Source: Agrobacterium tumefaciens (GTDB lineage: Bacteria; Pseudomonadota; Alphaproteobacteria; Rhizobiales; Rhizobiaceae). From it: DNA of 64,000 nucleotides. The translations under genes and the position numbers were made by a program. This document shows, piece by piece, positions 9,403-18,544 of this stretch (its first letter is position 1; every line of letters begins with the position of its first letter). The notes beneath the pieces are model-generated. The model searched no databases. It was given only the letters and a program-made list of their open reading frames with translations, and was not told where the DNA came from. The DNA lies in NCBI RefSeq assembly GCF_013337285.1, contig NZ_SUPW01000005.1, forward strand, positions 310,001 to 374,000, in the 5' to 3' direction.

Positions 9403-10668
9403 TCAGGTATTCATGGATTCGAAGAAGTCCGAATTGGACTTGGTCTGCTTCAGCTTGTCGATCAGGAATTCGATGGCATCCATCGTTCCCATCGGGGCCA
9501 GAATTCGACGAAGTACGAAGATCTTCTGCAGATCCTGACGCGGCACCAGCAGGTCTTCCTTGCGCGTGCCGGACTTCAGAATGTCGAGCGACGGGAATAT
9601 GCGCTTGTCGGCGACCTTGCGGTCGAGCACGATTTCCGAATTGCCCGTACCCTTGAATTCTTCGAAGATCACTTCGTCCATACGGCTGCCCGTATCGATC
9701 AACGCCGTCGCGATGATCGTCAGCGAGCCACCCTCTTCGATGTTACGTGCGGCACCGAAGAAACGTTTCGGCCGCTGCAGCGCGTTGGCGTCCACACCAC
9801 CGGTCAGAACCTTACCGGAAGAGGGAACGACTGTGTTGTAGGCGCGGCCGAGGCGGGTGATGGAATCCAGCAGGATGACGACGTCACGACCGTGTTCGAC
9901 AAGGCGCTTCGCCTTTTCGATGACGATTTCGGCGACCTGGACGTGGCGAACAGCCGGTTCGTCGAAGGTGGAGGAAACAACCTCACCCTTGACCGAACGC
10001 TGCATGTCGGTGACTTCTTCCGGCCGTTCGTCAATCAGAAGAACGATCAGATAACATTCCGGATGGTTCGCCGTGATAGAATGGGCAATATTCTGCAGCA
10101 GAACCGTTTTACCGGTGCGCGGCGGCGCAACGATCAATCCACGCTGGCCCTTGCCGAGCGGTGCGACAAGATCAATCACCCGCGACGACAAATCCTTCGA
10201 CGTCGGAATTTCCAGCTCCATCTTGAACCGCTCGTTCGGATAAAGCGGCGTCAGATTGTCGAAGTGAACCTTGTGACGGATTTTTTCTGGGTCGTCGAAG
10301 TTGATCGTGTTGACCTTCAGAAGCGCGAAATAACGTTCGCCTTCCTTGGGACCACGGATCGGGCCTTCGACGGTATCGCCTGTCTTTAACGAGAAGCGGC
10401 GGATCTGCGAGGGCGAAATATAAATATCGTCCGGACCCGGCAGATAGTTTGCGTTTGCAGACCGCAGAAAACCGAAACCGTCCTGAAGGACTTCCACGAC
10501 GCCTTCGCCGAGAATTTCGATATCCTGGCTCGCGAGAACCTTGAGGATTGCGAACATAAGCTCCTGCTTGCGCATGGTGCTCGCATTTTCAACTTCCAGG
10601 GATTCGGCAAAAGTCAGCAAGTCGGTAGGCGATTTGCTCTTAAGTTCCTGAAGCTTCATTTCAGCCAT
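9403..10668 (-). CDS. rho: Transcription termination factor Rho
   Basis: 421 residues, typical of rhizobial Rho. The N-terminal Rho_N helix bundle and cold-shock-like RNA-binding domain (about 55-120, [14 protein letters not shown]) precede the ATPase with Walker [12 protein letters not shown] (181-191) and Walker [12 protein letters not shown]. Rho is a hexameric RNA helicase that releases RNA polymerase. The 186-bp leader before the start holds several small hairpins, which would suit the autoregulatory attenuation reported for rho in other bacteria; that is inference only. Confidence 0.98.
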   Translation of the reverse strand: MAEMKLQELKSKSPTDLLTFAESLEVENASTMRKQELMFAILKVLASQDIEILGEGVVEVLQDGFGFLRSANANYLPGPDDIYISPSQIRRFSLKTGDTVEGPIRGPKEGERYFALLKVNTINFDDPEKIRHKVHFDNLTPLYPNERFKMELEIPTSKDLSSRVIDLVAPLGKGQRGLIVAPPRTGKTVLLQNIAHSITANHPECYLIVLLIDERPEEVTDMQRSVKGEVVSSTFDEPAVRHVQVAEIVIEKAKRLVEHGRDVVILLDSITRLGRAYNTVVPSSGKVLTGGVDANALQRPKRFFGAARNIEEGGSLTIIATALIDTGSRMDEVIFEEFKGTGNSEIVLDRKVADKRIFPSLDILKSGTRKEDLLVPRQDLQKIFVLRRILAPMGTMDAIEFLIDKLKQTKSNSDFFESMNT

Positions 10669-10854
10669 GAAGGGAAGACCGTCTAATAATGTAATGTCGG
10701 GGGAGGGCGTGTTCGCGAATCAGATGCTGTGGGAAATGCCGCAGATGACTGAATAATTCACATGCCACGAAGATGAGTGGCCTGAAAATAGCGACTGAAT
10801 ACGGCCGCTGCAAGAGGAAAGCACGAATTCCGCGAAATTTATCGTCAAAGCCCC

Positions 10855-11400
10855 TTAACCAAAGGGTTTCACAACCACAAGTATGACAATGAGGATCATC
10901 AGAACCGTTGGAACCTCGTTCATCAACCGCCAGTGACGGGCAGGCCTGGTATTTTCATCCCTGGCGAAACGCTTGGCGCTGCGGGTGAAATAAACATGGG
11001 TGGCTGTTAGAAGCACGACCAGCGCGATCTTCGCATGCAGCCAGCCACCGGAAAAACCGTAAACCGACCATGCCAGATAAAGCCCCAATATCCAGCTTAT
11101 CATCATTGCCGGGTTCATGATCACCTTGATCAATCGCTGCTCCATCACCTTGAAGGTTTCGGATTGCTGCGAACCGGCAGGCGCATCGGTATGATAGATG
11201 AAGAGACGCGGCAGATAAAAAATCGCCGCCATCCATGAGATCACCGCGATGATATGCAGCGCCTTGATCCAGAGATAGAGATCGGCCGGGTCGGCGTAAA
11301 ACAACAGGGCAACGAAAACCGCAAAGACACCGAGTGCGATACCGGCCCGCAAGGCTGCCCTGTTTCCAGAACGGGCAGAGGTCTGTTTCTCCTCGCTCAT
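10855..11400 (-). CDS. hemJ: Protoporphyrinogen oxidase HemJ
   Basis: 181 residues. Four predicted membrane helices: about 18-36, 42-62, 95-115 and 120-140, with a fifth hydrophobic end segment (163-179). Conserved histidines appear in [13 protein letters not shown] and in [10 protein letters not shown]. HemJ is the membrane protoporphyrinogen IX oxidase used by many alphaproteobacteria in place of HemG/HemY. It overlaps hemE by 4 bp, so two steps of heme synthesis are co-expressed. Confidence 0.95.
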   Translation of the reverse strand: MSEEKQTSARSGNRAALRAGIALGVFAVFVALLFYADPADLYLWIKALHIIAVISWMAAIFYLPRLFIYHTDAPAGSQQSETFKVMEQRLIKVIMNPAMMISWILGLYLAWSVYGFSGGWLHAKIALVVLLTATHVYFTRSAKRFARDENTRPARHWRLMNEVPTVLMILIVILVVVKPFG

Positions 11401-12431
11401 ACCCCGGCTCCGCCAGCACGCACCCGCTGCACCAGTCTGGTAACGTTTTCCGGATCGGCCTGAGGGGTAATGCCATGGCCGAGATTGAAGATCAGCGGAC
11501 CCTGTCCAAGCGCCTGCAGCACCGCATCGATACCATCCTGCAAAGCCCTGCCGCCCGCCACCATCAGCATCGGGTCGAGATTGCCCTGCACAGGGCCTTC
11601 CTTCTGCAAATCCCGGGCGAAGGTCAACGGCACCGACCAGTCGAGCCCGATGGCGTCTGCACCCGTTTTACGGCGATAATCCTTGAGAAGATAACCGGCA
11701 CCCTTGGCGAAAGCGATGATCTTTGCTGAGGGGCGACGAGCGCGCACCGATGCGATAATGCGGGCAACCGGTTTTACCGCATATTCCTCGAATTCCTTTT
11801 CACCGAGCACACCGGCCCAGGAATCGAAAATCTGCACCGCATCAGCGCCGGCATCGATCTGCGCCACCAGATAGTCGGCGGAAATATCGGCGAGAAAGGC
11901 CAGCAGCTTTTCCATGGCGGCCGGTTCCTGATAACCAAACAGCCGCGCCGGCGCCTGATCCGGCGTTCCGTGGCCAGCAATCATATAGGTCGCAACCGTC
12001 CAGGGGGCGCCGCAAAAGCCCAGAAGCGTCGTTTCATTCGGCAACGTCTTGCGCAGACGGGAAACGGTTTCGAAAACAGGCGCAAGATGCGTCATCACAT
12101 TCGTCGCATTCAGCTTCTCGATGCCGCTTACGTCAATCGGGTCCATGGCCGGACCTTTGCCTTCGCTGAAGGACACGTTGCGATGAAGCGCGTCGGGTAT
12201 GACCAGAATGTCGGAAAAGAGAATGGCGGCATCCAGCCCGAACCGGCGAATGGGCTGAAGGGTAACCTCTGCCGCCAACTCGGGATTATAACAGAGATCA
12301 AGGAAACTTCCGGCACTCTTCCGAGTTTCCCTGTACTCCGGAAGATAGCGTCCCGCCTGGCGCATCAGCCATATGGGTGGCGGCGTGACCGTCTGCCCGT
12401 TCAACACCGTCATTACCTTACGCTCGTTCAT
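11397..12431 (-). CDS. hemE: Uroporphyrinogen decarboxylase HemE
   Basis: About 344 residues. Family signature 1 [16 protein letters not shown] lies at the N-terminus and signature 2 [14 protein letters not shown] in the middle; the substrate region FDSWAGVL is intact. It decarboxylates uroporphyrinogen III to coproporphyrinogen III in the cytosol. I choose ATG at 12431; a TTG nine bases upstream (12440) would add three residues. It is divergent from ppsR across the proposed oriC, the same place hemE holds in Caulobacter and Sinorhizobium. Confidence 0.97.
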   Translation of the reverse strand: MNERKVMTVLNGQTVTPPPIWLMRQAGRYLPEYRETRKSAGSFLDLCYNPELAAEVTLQPIRRFGLDAAILFSDILVIPDALHRNVSFSEGKGPAMDPIDVSGIEKLNATNVMTHLAPVFETVSRLRKTLPNETTLLGFCGAPWTVATYMIAGHGTPDQAPARLFGYQEPAAMEKLLAFLADISADYLVAQIDAGADAVQIFDSWAGVLGEKEFEEYAVKPVARIIASVRARRPSAKIIAFAKGAGYLLKDYRRKTGADAIGLDWSVPLTFARDLQKEGPVQGNLDPMLMVAGGRALQDGIDAVLQALGQGPLIFNLGHGITPQADPENVTRLVQRVRAGGAGV

Positions 12432-12558
12432 GGCACCCAACTTCTAAAAAATAAAATCAAAGAGATTTAAAAGATTTTCTATTTCTTAGAGTCTGTGGGT
12501 AGCAAGGATTAAAATCATTCCAGTCGAAATGCCGCAGCCGCAAGGTTCATTGAGCATC

Positions 12559-12567
12559 TGTGAATAC
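12559..12567 (-). other. DnaA box, imperfect
   Basis: TGTGAATAC on the plus strand matches TGTGNATAA with one mismatch. Confidence 0.4.
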
Positions 12568-12593
12568 TGTCCGGCAGAGTGTCGCAAGGTAAA

Positions 12594-12647
12594 TTGGAAA
12601 AAGAAAATTTTTCAAATAATTTCAATAATTTAGATTGTACCACTAGA
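12594..12647. other. AT-rich candidate DNA-unwinding element of oriC
   Basis: The most AT-rich stretch of the origin region. It includes two copies of ATAATTT nine bases apart (12616-12622 and 12625-12631) and runs of A and T. It lies next to the perfect DnaA box, as expected for an unwinding element. Confidence 0.6.
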
Positions 12648-12657
12648 ACGCTCAATC

Positions 12658-12666
12658 TGTGGATAA
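12658..12666 (-). other. DnaA box, perfect
   Basis: TGTGGATAA on the plus strand is the exact reverse complement of TTATCCACA. It directly follows the AT-rich element. Confidence 0.85.
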
Positions 12667-12671
12667 TTTGG

Positions 12672-12802
12672 GGACAATTTTGAACAATTTGACGTTCTTC
12701 CAATAATTCACAGGCGCGCCGGGGATGATTGCAGCCACTTGCGGATTGTGGAAAAACACCACCTTATTCATGTCGCGGCTCGGCCCTCAGGACAATTTTG
12801 AA
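12672..12802. repeat. 13-bp direct repeat pair in oriC
   Basis: GGACAATTTTGAA occurs at 12672-12684 and again at 12790-12802, 118 bp apart. Both copies lie next to DnaA-box-like sequences. Confidence 0.7.
12747..12755 (-). other. DnaA box, one mismatch
   Basis: TGTGGAAAA on the plus strand differs from TGTGGATAA at one base. Confidence 0.5.
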
Positions 12803-12814
12803 GTTTGTCCCGGT

Positions 12815-12823
12815 TTATCAACA
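12815..12823 (+). other. DnaA box, one mismatch
   Basis: TTATCAACA differs from TTATCCACA at one base. It lies just before the ppsR ribosome-binding site. Confidence 0.5.
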
Positions 12824-12839
12824 GCGGGAGAAAAACAGC

Positions 12840-13661
12840 GTGGAGAACAAAAAAAGCTTCTTCCATCTGCACCTGATTTCGGACTCAACGGGAGAGACTC
12901 TGATGTCGGCGGGTCGCGCGGTCTCGGCCCAGTTCCATGCCTCGATGCCGGTGGAACATGTTTATCCGATGATCAGGAACCAGAAACAGCTCGGCCAGGT
13001 CGTGGATCTTATCGACAAGGAACCGGGCATTGTTCTTTATACCATCGTCGACCAGCAACTGGCCGAGTTCCTGGATCTGCGCTGCCATGCGATCGGAGTA
13101 CCCTGCGTTAACGTCCTTGAACCGATCATCGGCATCTTTCAGACCTATCTTGGAGCGCCGTCGAGACGGCGAGTGGGCGCGCAGCATGTATTGAATGCCG
13201 ATTATTTCGCGCGGATCGAAGCGCTCAATTTTGCCATGGACCATGATGACGGGCAAATGCCGGAGACCTATGACGAGGCCGATATTGTCATCATCGGCAT
13301 CAGCCGCACGTCAAAAACCCCAACCAGCATCTATCTCGCCAACCGGGGAATAAAGACTGCGAACATCCCGGTCGTTCCCAATGTGCCTCTGCCCGATAGC
13401 CTCTATGCTGCCACCCGTCCGCTGATCGTCGGTCTTGTCGCAACATCCGACCGAATATCGCAGGTGCGCGAAAACCGGGAACTGGGTGTGACGGGCGGAT
13501 TTGACAGCGGCCGTTACACGGATCGCGCCACCATCATGGAAGAGCTGAAATATGCCCGCGCGCTCTGCGCCCGCAACAACTGGCCGCTGATCGACGTCAC
13601 ACGCCGCTCCATTGAGGAAACGGCTGCTGCCATCCTTGCCCTTCGTCCGAGGACACGATAA
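12840..13661 (+). CDS. ppsR: Pyruvate, phosphate dikinase / PEP synthase regulatory protein (DUF299)
   Basis: 273 residues from GTG at 12840, with GGGAG nine bases upstream. An in-frame ATG at 12729 would add 37 residues of unconserved sequence inside oriC, so I reject it. The protein has the family start [14 protein letters not shown] and a P-loop GISRTSKTP at 153-161. Members are bifunctional kinase/pyrophosphorylases that reversibly phosphorylate a threonine of PPDK (ADP-dependent) or PEP synthase. Rhizobia use PPDK, so PPDK is the likely target. It is the first gene right of oriC. Confidence 0.93.
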   Translation: MENKKSFFHLHLISDSTGETLMSAGRAVSAQFHASMPVEHVYPMIRNQKQLGQVVDLIDKEPGIVLYTIVDQQLAEFLDLRCHAIGVPCVNVLEPIIGIFQTYLGAPSRRRVGAQHVLNADYFARIEALNFAMDHDDGQMPETYDEADIVIIGISRTSKTPTSIYLANRGIKTANIPVVPNVPLPDSLYAATRPLIVGLVATSDRISQVRENRELGVTGGFDSGRYTDRATIMEELKYARALCARNNWPLIDVTRRSIEETAAAILALRPRTR

Positions 13662-13692
13662 TCCGAATCTCATCATTCGGAGCAGACAGTCG

Positions 13693-14292
13693 ATGAAACA
13701 AGAGTTGATCCTCGCCTCGTCCAGTGCATCCCGCCAGATGCTGATGCGCAATGCGGGGCTGACATTTTCGGCAATACCAGCAGATATTGATGAGCGCGCG
13801 CTCGATGAGCAACTGGAACGAGACGGTGCGAGCCCGGAAGAAGTGGCGCTGGAACTGGCAAAGGCGAAGGCCCTTGCAGTCAGCAAGCTGCACCCGGCGG
13901 CGCTGGTTCTTGGATGCGACCAGACCATGGCGCTCGACACTCGGGTTTATCACAAGCCAAAGACGATGGCCGAGGCTGAAGCGCATCTACTGTCATTGTC
14001 CGGCAAGGTTCATCGCCTGAACAGTGCGGCTGTTCTCACCCAAGGCGGTGAGGTGCTATGGCAGACGGTTTCCAGTGCGGAACTTGCCGTGCGGATTTTG
14101 AGCGCCGAATTCGTCTCCCGTCATTTGCAGCGGGTGGGTGACAGAGCCCTGACGAGCGTCGGCGCTTATCAGCTCGAAGGGGAGGGAATCCAGCTATTTA
14201 CCTCGATCGAGGGGGATTATTTCACGATTCTCGGCCTGCCGCTCCTGCCACTTTTATCAAAACTGCGCGACATGGATGTCATCGATGGCTGA
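13693..14292 (+). CDS. maf: Maf-like nucleoside triphosphate pyrophosphatase
   Basis: 199 residues from ATG at 13693, with CGGAG about 10 bases upstream. The longer frame from 13612 overlaps ppsR and lacks conservation at its start. The substrate-binding motif LASSSASR lies near residues 7-14, followed by the conserved blocks LGCDQ and GAYQLEGEG. Maf proteins hydrolyse dTTP/UTP or modified nucleotides to monophosphates and pyrophosphate. It overlaps the start of aroE by 8 bp. Confidence 0.93.
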   Translation: MKQELILASSSASRQMLMRNAGLTFSAIPADIDERALDEQLERDGASPEEVALELAKAKALAVSKLHPAALVLGCDQTMALDTRVYHKPKTMAEAEAHLLSLSGKVHRLNSAAVLTQGGEVLWQTVSSAELAVRILSAEFVSRHLQRVGDRALTSVGAYQLEGEGIQLFTSIEGDYFTILGLPLLPLLSKLRDMDVIDG

Positions 14293-15145
14293 TTCACGTG
14301 AAACATTAACCATAAATGCCTTTGTCGCCGGTTACCCGATCAAGCATTCACGCTCGCCCATTATCCATTCCTACTGGTTGAAGAAATTCGACATTGCCGG
14401 CTCCTATAAGGCTGTAGAAGTGTCCCCGGAAGATTTCCCGAATTTCATCGCGGCTCTTAAGGAAGCCAAACCGGATACGGCGGTTGGCGGCAACGTCACC
14501 ATTCCCCATAAGGAAGCGGCCTATAGTTTAGCCGACAGCCCCGATGCTCTGGCGGAAGAACTAGGCGCCGCCAACACCATATGGGTGGAAGAGGGTAGGC
14601 TCCATGCCACCAATACGGATGGTTATGGTTTCGTCTCCAATCTCGATGAGCGCCATCCCGGCTGGGACAAGACTGACCGGGCGGTCGTTTTCGGCGCTGG
14701 TGGTGCAAGTCGGGCGGTCATCCAGTCCCTGCGCGATCGAGGTATTGCCGAAATCCACGTTCTGAACCGTACGGTCGAACGTGCCCGGGAACTGGCCGAC
14801 CGTTTTGGTCCTCGGGTTTTTTCCCATCCCCAGGCGGCACTTCATGAGGTCCTGCAGGATGCCGGGCTTTTTGTGAACACCACATCGCTCGGCATGGACG
14901 GCACCGAAGCACCTGAACTCGATTTTTCGCCGCTTGCCGCCAACGCCGTTGTGACTGATATCGTCTATGTGCCGTTAAAAACGCCGATCCTGAAGATGGC
15001 GCAAGAGCAGGGCATGGCAACGGTGGATGGGCTCGGTATGTTGCTTCATCAGGCAAAACCCGGTTTCCATCGATGGTTCGGCGAAATGCCAGAGGTTGAC
15101 GAAACTCTCCGCTCCCTGATCATCGCGGACATGGAGAAACATTGA
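14285..15145 (+). CDS. aroE: Shikimate dehydrogenase AroE
   Basis: 286 residues from ATG at 14285 (an ATG at 14276 is also in frame). The substrate motif [10 protein letters not shown] is near the N-terminus, NVTIPHKE follows with the catalytic lysine, and the NADP-binding loop [11 protein letters not shown] is central. It reduces 3-dehydroshikimate with NADPH in aromatic amino-acid synthesis. A parS-like site forms its first codons (ADSRET), the same peptide context as the site in rsmG. The stop codon shares one base with the coaE ATG. Confidence 0.95.
   Translation: MADSRETLTINAFVAGYPIKHSRSPIIHSYWLKKFDIAGSYKAVEVSPEDFPNFIAALKEAKPDTAVGGNVTIPHKEAAYSLADSPDALAEELGAANTIWVEEGRLHATNTDGYGFVSNLDERHPGWDKTDRAVVFGAGGASRAVIQSLRDRGIAEIHVLNRTVERARELADRFGPRVFSHPQAALHEVLQDAGLFVNTTSLGMDGTEAPELDFSPLAANAVVTDIVYVPLKTPILKMAQEQGMATVDGLGMLLHQAKPGFHRWFGEMPEVDETLRSLIIADMEKH
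14290..14305. other. parS site, one mismatch
   Basis: TGATTCACGTGAAACA differs from the consensus at one base. It lies in the 5' end of aroE, 1.5 kb right of oriC, and is the parS closest to the origin. Confidence 0.85.
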
Positions 15146-15750
15146 TGATCGTCATCGGTCTTACCGGCTCTATTGGAATGGGGAAAACGACGACGGCGAA
15201 GCTGTTTGCCGAAGAAGGTGTTCCTGTTCTCGATTCGGACGAGGTCGTGCATGCGCTTTATCGTGGAGAAGCCGTTCCGCTGATCGAAGCTGCGTTTCCG
15301 GGCACCACCATTTCCGGCGCGGTGGATCGGCAGAGGCTTGCCGAAGTCCTGCGAGAGAATCCGGCTAATTTCAGCAGACTGGAAGCCATTGTCCATCCGC
15401 TGGTTCGACAAAGGCAGGAAGCCTTTCTGGTGGAGGCGAGCAAAGAGGCGCGGCAATTCGCCCTTCTCGATATTCCCCTGCTGTTTGAAACCGGGGCGGA
15501 GAAGCGTGTCGATAAAATAGTGGTGGTGAGTTCCGCGCCGGACATACAGCGGCAGCGGGTTTTGTCACGGCCCGGCATGACGCAAGAGAAATTTGAAATG
15601 ATCTTGGTCCGGCAAATGCCCGACGCCGAAAAACGTCAGCGCGCCGATTTCGTCATCGATAGCGGAAACGGTGTCGAAGCGGCACGGGATCAGGTAAGAG
15701 AAATATTGCAGCGATTGGCCGAGACGGGCGACGGAGAGAATAATGCGTGA
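15145..15750 (+). CDS. coaE: Dephospho-CoA kinase CoaE
   Basis: 201 residues from ATG at 15145. The P-loop [14 protein letters not shown] is at the N-terminus; [10 protein letters not shown] and LDIPLLFE are conserved downstream. It phosphorylates dephospho-CoA in the last step of CoA synthesis. Translation is probably coupled: its ATG shares a base with the aroE stop, and its own 3' end overlaps dnaQ by 8 bp. Confidence 0.96.
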   Translation: MIVIGLTGSIGMGKTTTAKLFAEEGVPVLDSDEVVHALYRGEAVPLIEAAFPGTTISGAVDRQRLAEVLRENPANFSRLEAIVHPLVRQRQEAFLVEASKEARQFALLDIPLLFETGAEKRVDKIVVVSSAPDIQRQRVLSRPGMTQEKFEMILVRQMPDAEKRQRADFVIDSGNGVEAARDQVREILQRLAETGDGENNA

Positions 15751-16441
15751 GATCATTTTCGATACGGAAACCACGGGCCTCGAATCGAAACTGGATCGTG
15801 TGATCGAAATCGGCGGCATTGAGCTGATCAACCATTTTCCGACCGGTCGCACGCTGCATCTCTATATCAGCCCGGAAGACCGCAAGGTTCACCCGGACGC
15901 GCTTGCGGTTCACGGGATTACCGACGACTTTCTGAAAGACAAGCCGAAATTCGGCGAGGTCGTCGATCAGATTCGTGATTTTTTCGAGGGTGCCCGTTGG
16001 GTGGCGCATAATGCGACATTCGATATGGGTTTCATCAATGCCGAATTTGCCCGTCTCGGCATTGAGCCTGTGGCAGCCGATCTGGTGACGGACACGCTTT
16101 CGCTTGCCCGTCGCAAGAACCCGATGGGACCCAATTCCCTTGATGCGCTTTGCCGGCGTTATGGCATCGACAATTCCCACCGCACCAAGCACGGCGCGCT
16201 TCTCGACTCCGAATTGCTTGCCGAAGTCTATATCGAGATGATTGGCGGGCGTCAGACGGCGCTCGGTTTCGGTTCCGCCGCCAGGCAGGAAGCGGTCATC
16301 ATCGAGGATGATGTGTCGCTTGAGCCGCTTCAAAGGCCGAGGGCATTGGCGTCAAGGCTGGACACGGAGACGGTTGCGGCTCATGGCAAGCTCGTTCTTG
16401 GCATGGGTGACAAGGCGATCTGGAACCGTTACCAAAATTAA
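15743..16441 (+). CDS. dnaQ: DNA polymerase III epsilon subunit (3'-5' proofreading exonuclease)
   Basis: 232 residues. All three exonuclease motifs are visible: [10 protein letters not shown] (Exo I), [14 protein letters not shown] (Exo II) and [14 protein letters not shown] (Exo III epsilon, H and D). It proofreads as part of the Pol III core. It is the last gene of the maf-aroE-coaE-dnaQ run and ends at a strong shared terminator. Confidence 0.95.
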   Translation: MREIIFDTETTGLESKLDRVIEIGGIELINHFPTGRTLHLYISPEDRKVHPDALAVHGITDDFLKDKPKFGEVVDQIRDFFEGARWVAHNATFDMGFINAEFARLGIEPVAADLVTDTLSLARRKNPMGPNSLDALCRRYGIDNSHRTKHGALLDSELLAEVYIEMIGGRQTALGFGSAARQEAVIIEDDVSLEPLQRPRALASRLDTETVAAHGKLVLGMGDKAIWNRYQN

Positions 16442-16496
16442 GGTTCGCTCAGACCTGAAAACATCAAATGCCGGAAAAGAAAAATGAAGGCAAAGA

Positions 16497-16530
16497 AAAA
16501 CCCGGGCGAAGAACCCGGGTTTTGTTTTGT
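16497..16530. terminator. Bidirectional terminator between dnaQ and secB
   Basis: Arms AAAACCCGGG (16497-16506) and CCCGGGTTTT (16514-16523) pair perfectly over 10 bp with a 7-nt loop. A T-rich tail follows. The genes on either side converge. Confidence 0.85.
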
Positions 16531-16548
16531 CAGAAATTCTGAAGTGCT

Positions 16549-17031
16549 TCAGTTCGGTACGGCCTGAACCTTGGCTCTGGCCTGCTCTTCGGCAACGCGC
16601 TGCGAAAACATCTGCGCGAAATCGATCGGGTCAATCATCAGCGGCGGGAATCCGCCGTTGCGGGTAACGTCCGCGATGATCTGGCGGGCGAAGGGGAACA
16701 GCAGGCGCGGGCACTCGATGAACAGCACCGGCAGCATATGTTCCTGCGGGAAACCGGCAATGCGGAACACGCCGCCATAAACCAGTTCGGCCGCGAACAG
16801 CACTTTGTCGCCATCCTTGGCTTCCGCGTTCAGCGCCAGAACAACATCGAAATCCGAACCGGAGATCGGGTTTGCGTTGACATTGACATTGATGTTGATC
16901 GCCGGCGCATTGTCACGAGCCTGAAGCGAACGAGGTGCGCCCGGATTTTCAAAGGAAAGGTCTTTGATGTACTGGGTAAGAATGTTGAGGGAAGGACTAA
17001 CTGCGCCCTGTGCACCATTTTCAGCGGTCAT
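16549..17031 (-). CDS. secB: Protein-export chaperone SecB
   Basis: 160 residues. The N-terminal block [19 protein letters not shown] and the C-terminal [14 protein letters not shown] are family hallmarks. SecB is a homotetramer that keeps preproteins unfolded and hands them to SecA. It is convergent with dnaQ and lies 102 bp from fxsA. Confidence 0.97.
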   Translation of the reverse strand: MTAENGAQGAVSPSLNILTQYIKDLSFENPGAPRSLQARDNAPAININVNVNANPISGSDFDVVLALNAEAKDGDKVLFAAELVYGGVFRIAGFPQEHMLPVLFIECPRLLFPFARQIIADVTRNGGFPPLMIDPIDFAQMFSQRVAEEQARAKVQAVPN

Positions 17032-17133
17032 TACGTTTCCTCGCGGCGTGAATTCGTGGATGGCGGTCTATCATTTCGACCGGGGCCTTACAACCCTTCG
17101 TGATTGGGCCTCTATATCGGTTTTGAGGGTCGG

Positions 17134-17694
17134 TCAGGGTTTGGGCAGATCGCGATCATCCGGCTTGCGCGACCATGGGGAGCCCCTCTCCTCTTCGCGG
17201 TGAAACTCCTCCTCGTCCAGATCGACCACCTTCGAATTGCCCGCACGTCCCGGACCATTGCGGAACTCGGAATAGTCTCCCTGTTGGGGACCGGTCTGAT
17301 GGCCAGATTGCCGGCCAGATTGGCGGAACGAACCCGCCACGACGACACGCGGTCCGAAAGCCTTCCAGAAAAAGCGTCGCACCGTTGTCGACAGAAGCAG
17401 AAGGCCGAGGATGTCAGTGATGAAACCGGGGATGATAAGCAGGATCCCGGCAACGACCCGCATGGCGCCATTGACCAGCTCGTCTGCCGGCTGGGCGCCG
17501 GTGCGTCCCGCATCCTGAAGATTTCTCACCATGCCGATACCGCCGAGACGCAGGATGAGTAATCCGAGAAACGACGTGAAGAGAACGAGCGCCAGGGTCA
17601 GCCAGAGGCCGATCGCTTTGCCGACGATGATGAAGCCGGCAATTTCGAGAATGGGCATCATCAGGATGACAATGGGGAGAAAGGAAAAACGCAT
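17134..17694 (-). CDS. fxsA: FxsA family membrane protein
   Basis: 186 residues. Hydrophobic helices lie at about 5-24, 29-48 and 78-104; the last includes GILLIIPGFITDILGLLLL, which is typical of FxsA. The C-terminal 70 residues are hydrophilic and rich in Arg, Gln and Gly. E. coli FxsA relieves F-plasmid exclusion of phage T7 when overproduced; its normal role is unknown. The gene is divergent from the Tim44-like gene. Confidence 0.88.
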   Translation of the reverse strand: MRFSFLPIVILMMPILEIAGFIIVGKAIGLWLTLALVLFTSFLGLLILRLGGIGMVRNLQDAGRTGAQPADELVNGAMRVVAGILLIIPGFITDILGLLLLSTTVRRFFWKAFGPRVVVAGSFRQSGRQSGHQTGPQQGDYSEFRNGPGRAGNSKVVDLDEEEFHREEERGSPWSRKPDDRDLPKP

Positions 17695-17775
17695 CTTCTA
17701 GCCTTGCGTGTGCATCTCTGGCAGATTGCTGGTTCTTGGGGCACCCCCGGAACACCGATGATTGAATCTGCACAT

Positions 17776-17804
17776 TTGAATGATGATAAGATGCAGACTA
17801 TATG
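17776..17804 (+). promoter_or_regulatory. Probable promoter of the timA-mltA-smr-XRE operon
   Basis: TTGAAT (17776-17781) and TATATG (17799-17804) are spaced by 17 bp. Transcription would start near 17811, 35 bp before the Tim44-like gene. Confidence 0.55.
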
Positions 17805-17845
17805 ATGGTGTGGTTTTCGAATTTAAATGGCGGTTTTGGTAAAAG

Positions 17846-18544
17846 ATGGGCTTTAGCGACTTTATCACATTGTTTTTTCTCGTTGCGGCGGTGCTGATAT
17901 TCCTTCAGTTGCGCAGTGTTCTCGGTCGCCGGACGGGCAATGAGAAACCGCCATTTGATCCCTATAGCCCGCGCGATGTCGCGAAAGGCCCTGTCACGGA
18001 CGATAACAAGGTCGTGACTCTGCCGAAACGTGGTGAGACCGAGGATGAAAATCCCTTTGCCGAGGCGGATGCTCTGGCGCCTGTGGATTCTTCCCTGAAT
18101 GCGTCCCTGCGCGAGGTGATGACCAAGGATCCGACGTTCCGGCCGAAGGAATTTCTGAACGGTGCTCGCATGGCCTATGAAATGATCGTCATGGGTTTTG
18201 CCGATGGCGACCGCAATACCCTCAAGAATCTCTTGTCGAAAGAGGTGTTTGAAGGCTTCGAGGCGGCGATCTCCGAACGCGAAAGTCGCGGCGAAGTCGT
18301 GAAATCCACTTTCGTGGGTATCGAGAAGGCCGATATCACCCAGGCAGGCATTCGCGATTCCGAGGTGCAGATCACATTGAGGATCGTCAGCCAGCTGATT
18401 TCGGCAACCTATGACAAGGACGGCAAGCTGGTGGATGGCGACCCGGATACGGTTGCGGAAGTGGACGATATCTGGACCTTCTCGCGTGACATGCGCTCGC
18501 GCGATCCGAACTGGAAGCTGATCGCCACCGAATCCGAGCAATGA
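17846..18544 (+). CDS. Tim44-like domain membrane protein (TimA type)
   Basis: 232 residues. An N-terminal membrane anchor at about 5-24 (FITLFFLVAAVLIFLQL) is followed by an acidic, low-complexity linker and a Tim44/MBA1-like domain (about 100-230). That domain shows the usual TF-DGDRNTLKNLLSKEVFEGFE-like start and the DIWTFSRDMRSRDPNWKLI end. The homologous mitochondrial domain works at the inner membrane in protein import; the bacterial role is not established. It overlaps mltA by 4 bp in a tight operon. Confidence 0.88.
   Translation: MGFSDFITLFFLVAAVLIFLQLRSVLGRRTGNEKPPFDPYSPRDVAKGPVTDDNKVVTLPKRGETEDENPFAEADALAPVDSSLNASLREVMTKDPTFRPKEFLNGARMAYEMIVMGFADGDRNTLKNLLSKEVFEGFEAAISERESRGEVVKSTFVGIEKADITQAGIRDSEVQITLRIVSQLISATYDKDGKLVDGDPDTVAEVDDIWTFSRDMRSRDPNWKLIATESEQ

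Larger units (their letters stand above)
12432..12839. other. Probable chromosomal replication origin oriC
   Basis: A 408-bp region without a gene between divergent hemE and ppsR. It contains an AT-rich stretch (about 12594-12647), one perfect DnaA box (12658-12666), three one-mismatch boxes (12559-12567, 12747-12755, 12815-12823), a further TAATTCACA box (12704-12712), and a 13-bp direct repeat GGACAATTTTGAA (12672-12684 and 12790-12802). One GANTC methylation site lies at 12489-12493. Genes diverge on both sides and parS sites surround it. The hemE-adjacent position is the established oriC location in Caulobacter crescentus and Sinorhizobium meliloti. Confidence 0.88.

Noticed and set aside
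12729-12839. N-terminal extension of ppsR from ATG 12729
   Set aside because: It adds unconserved residues across oriC DnaA-like boxes, while GTG 12840 has a good ribosome-binding site and the family start.
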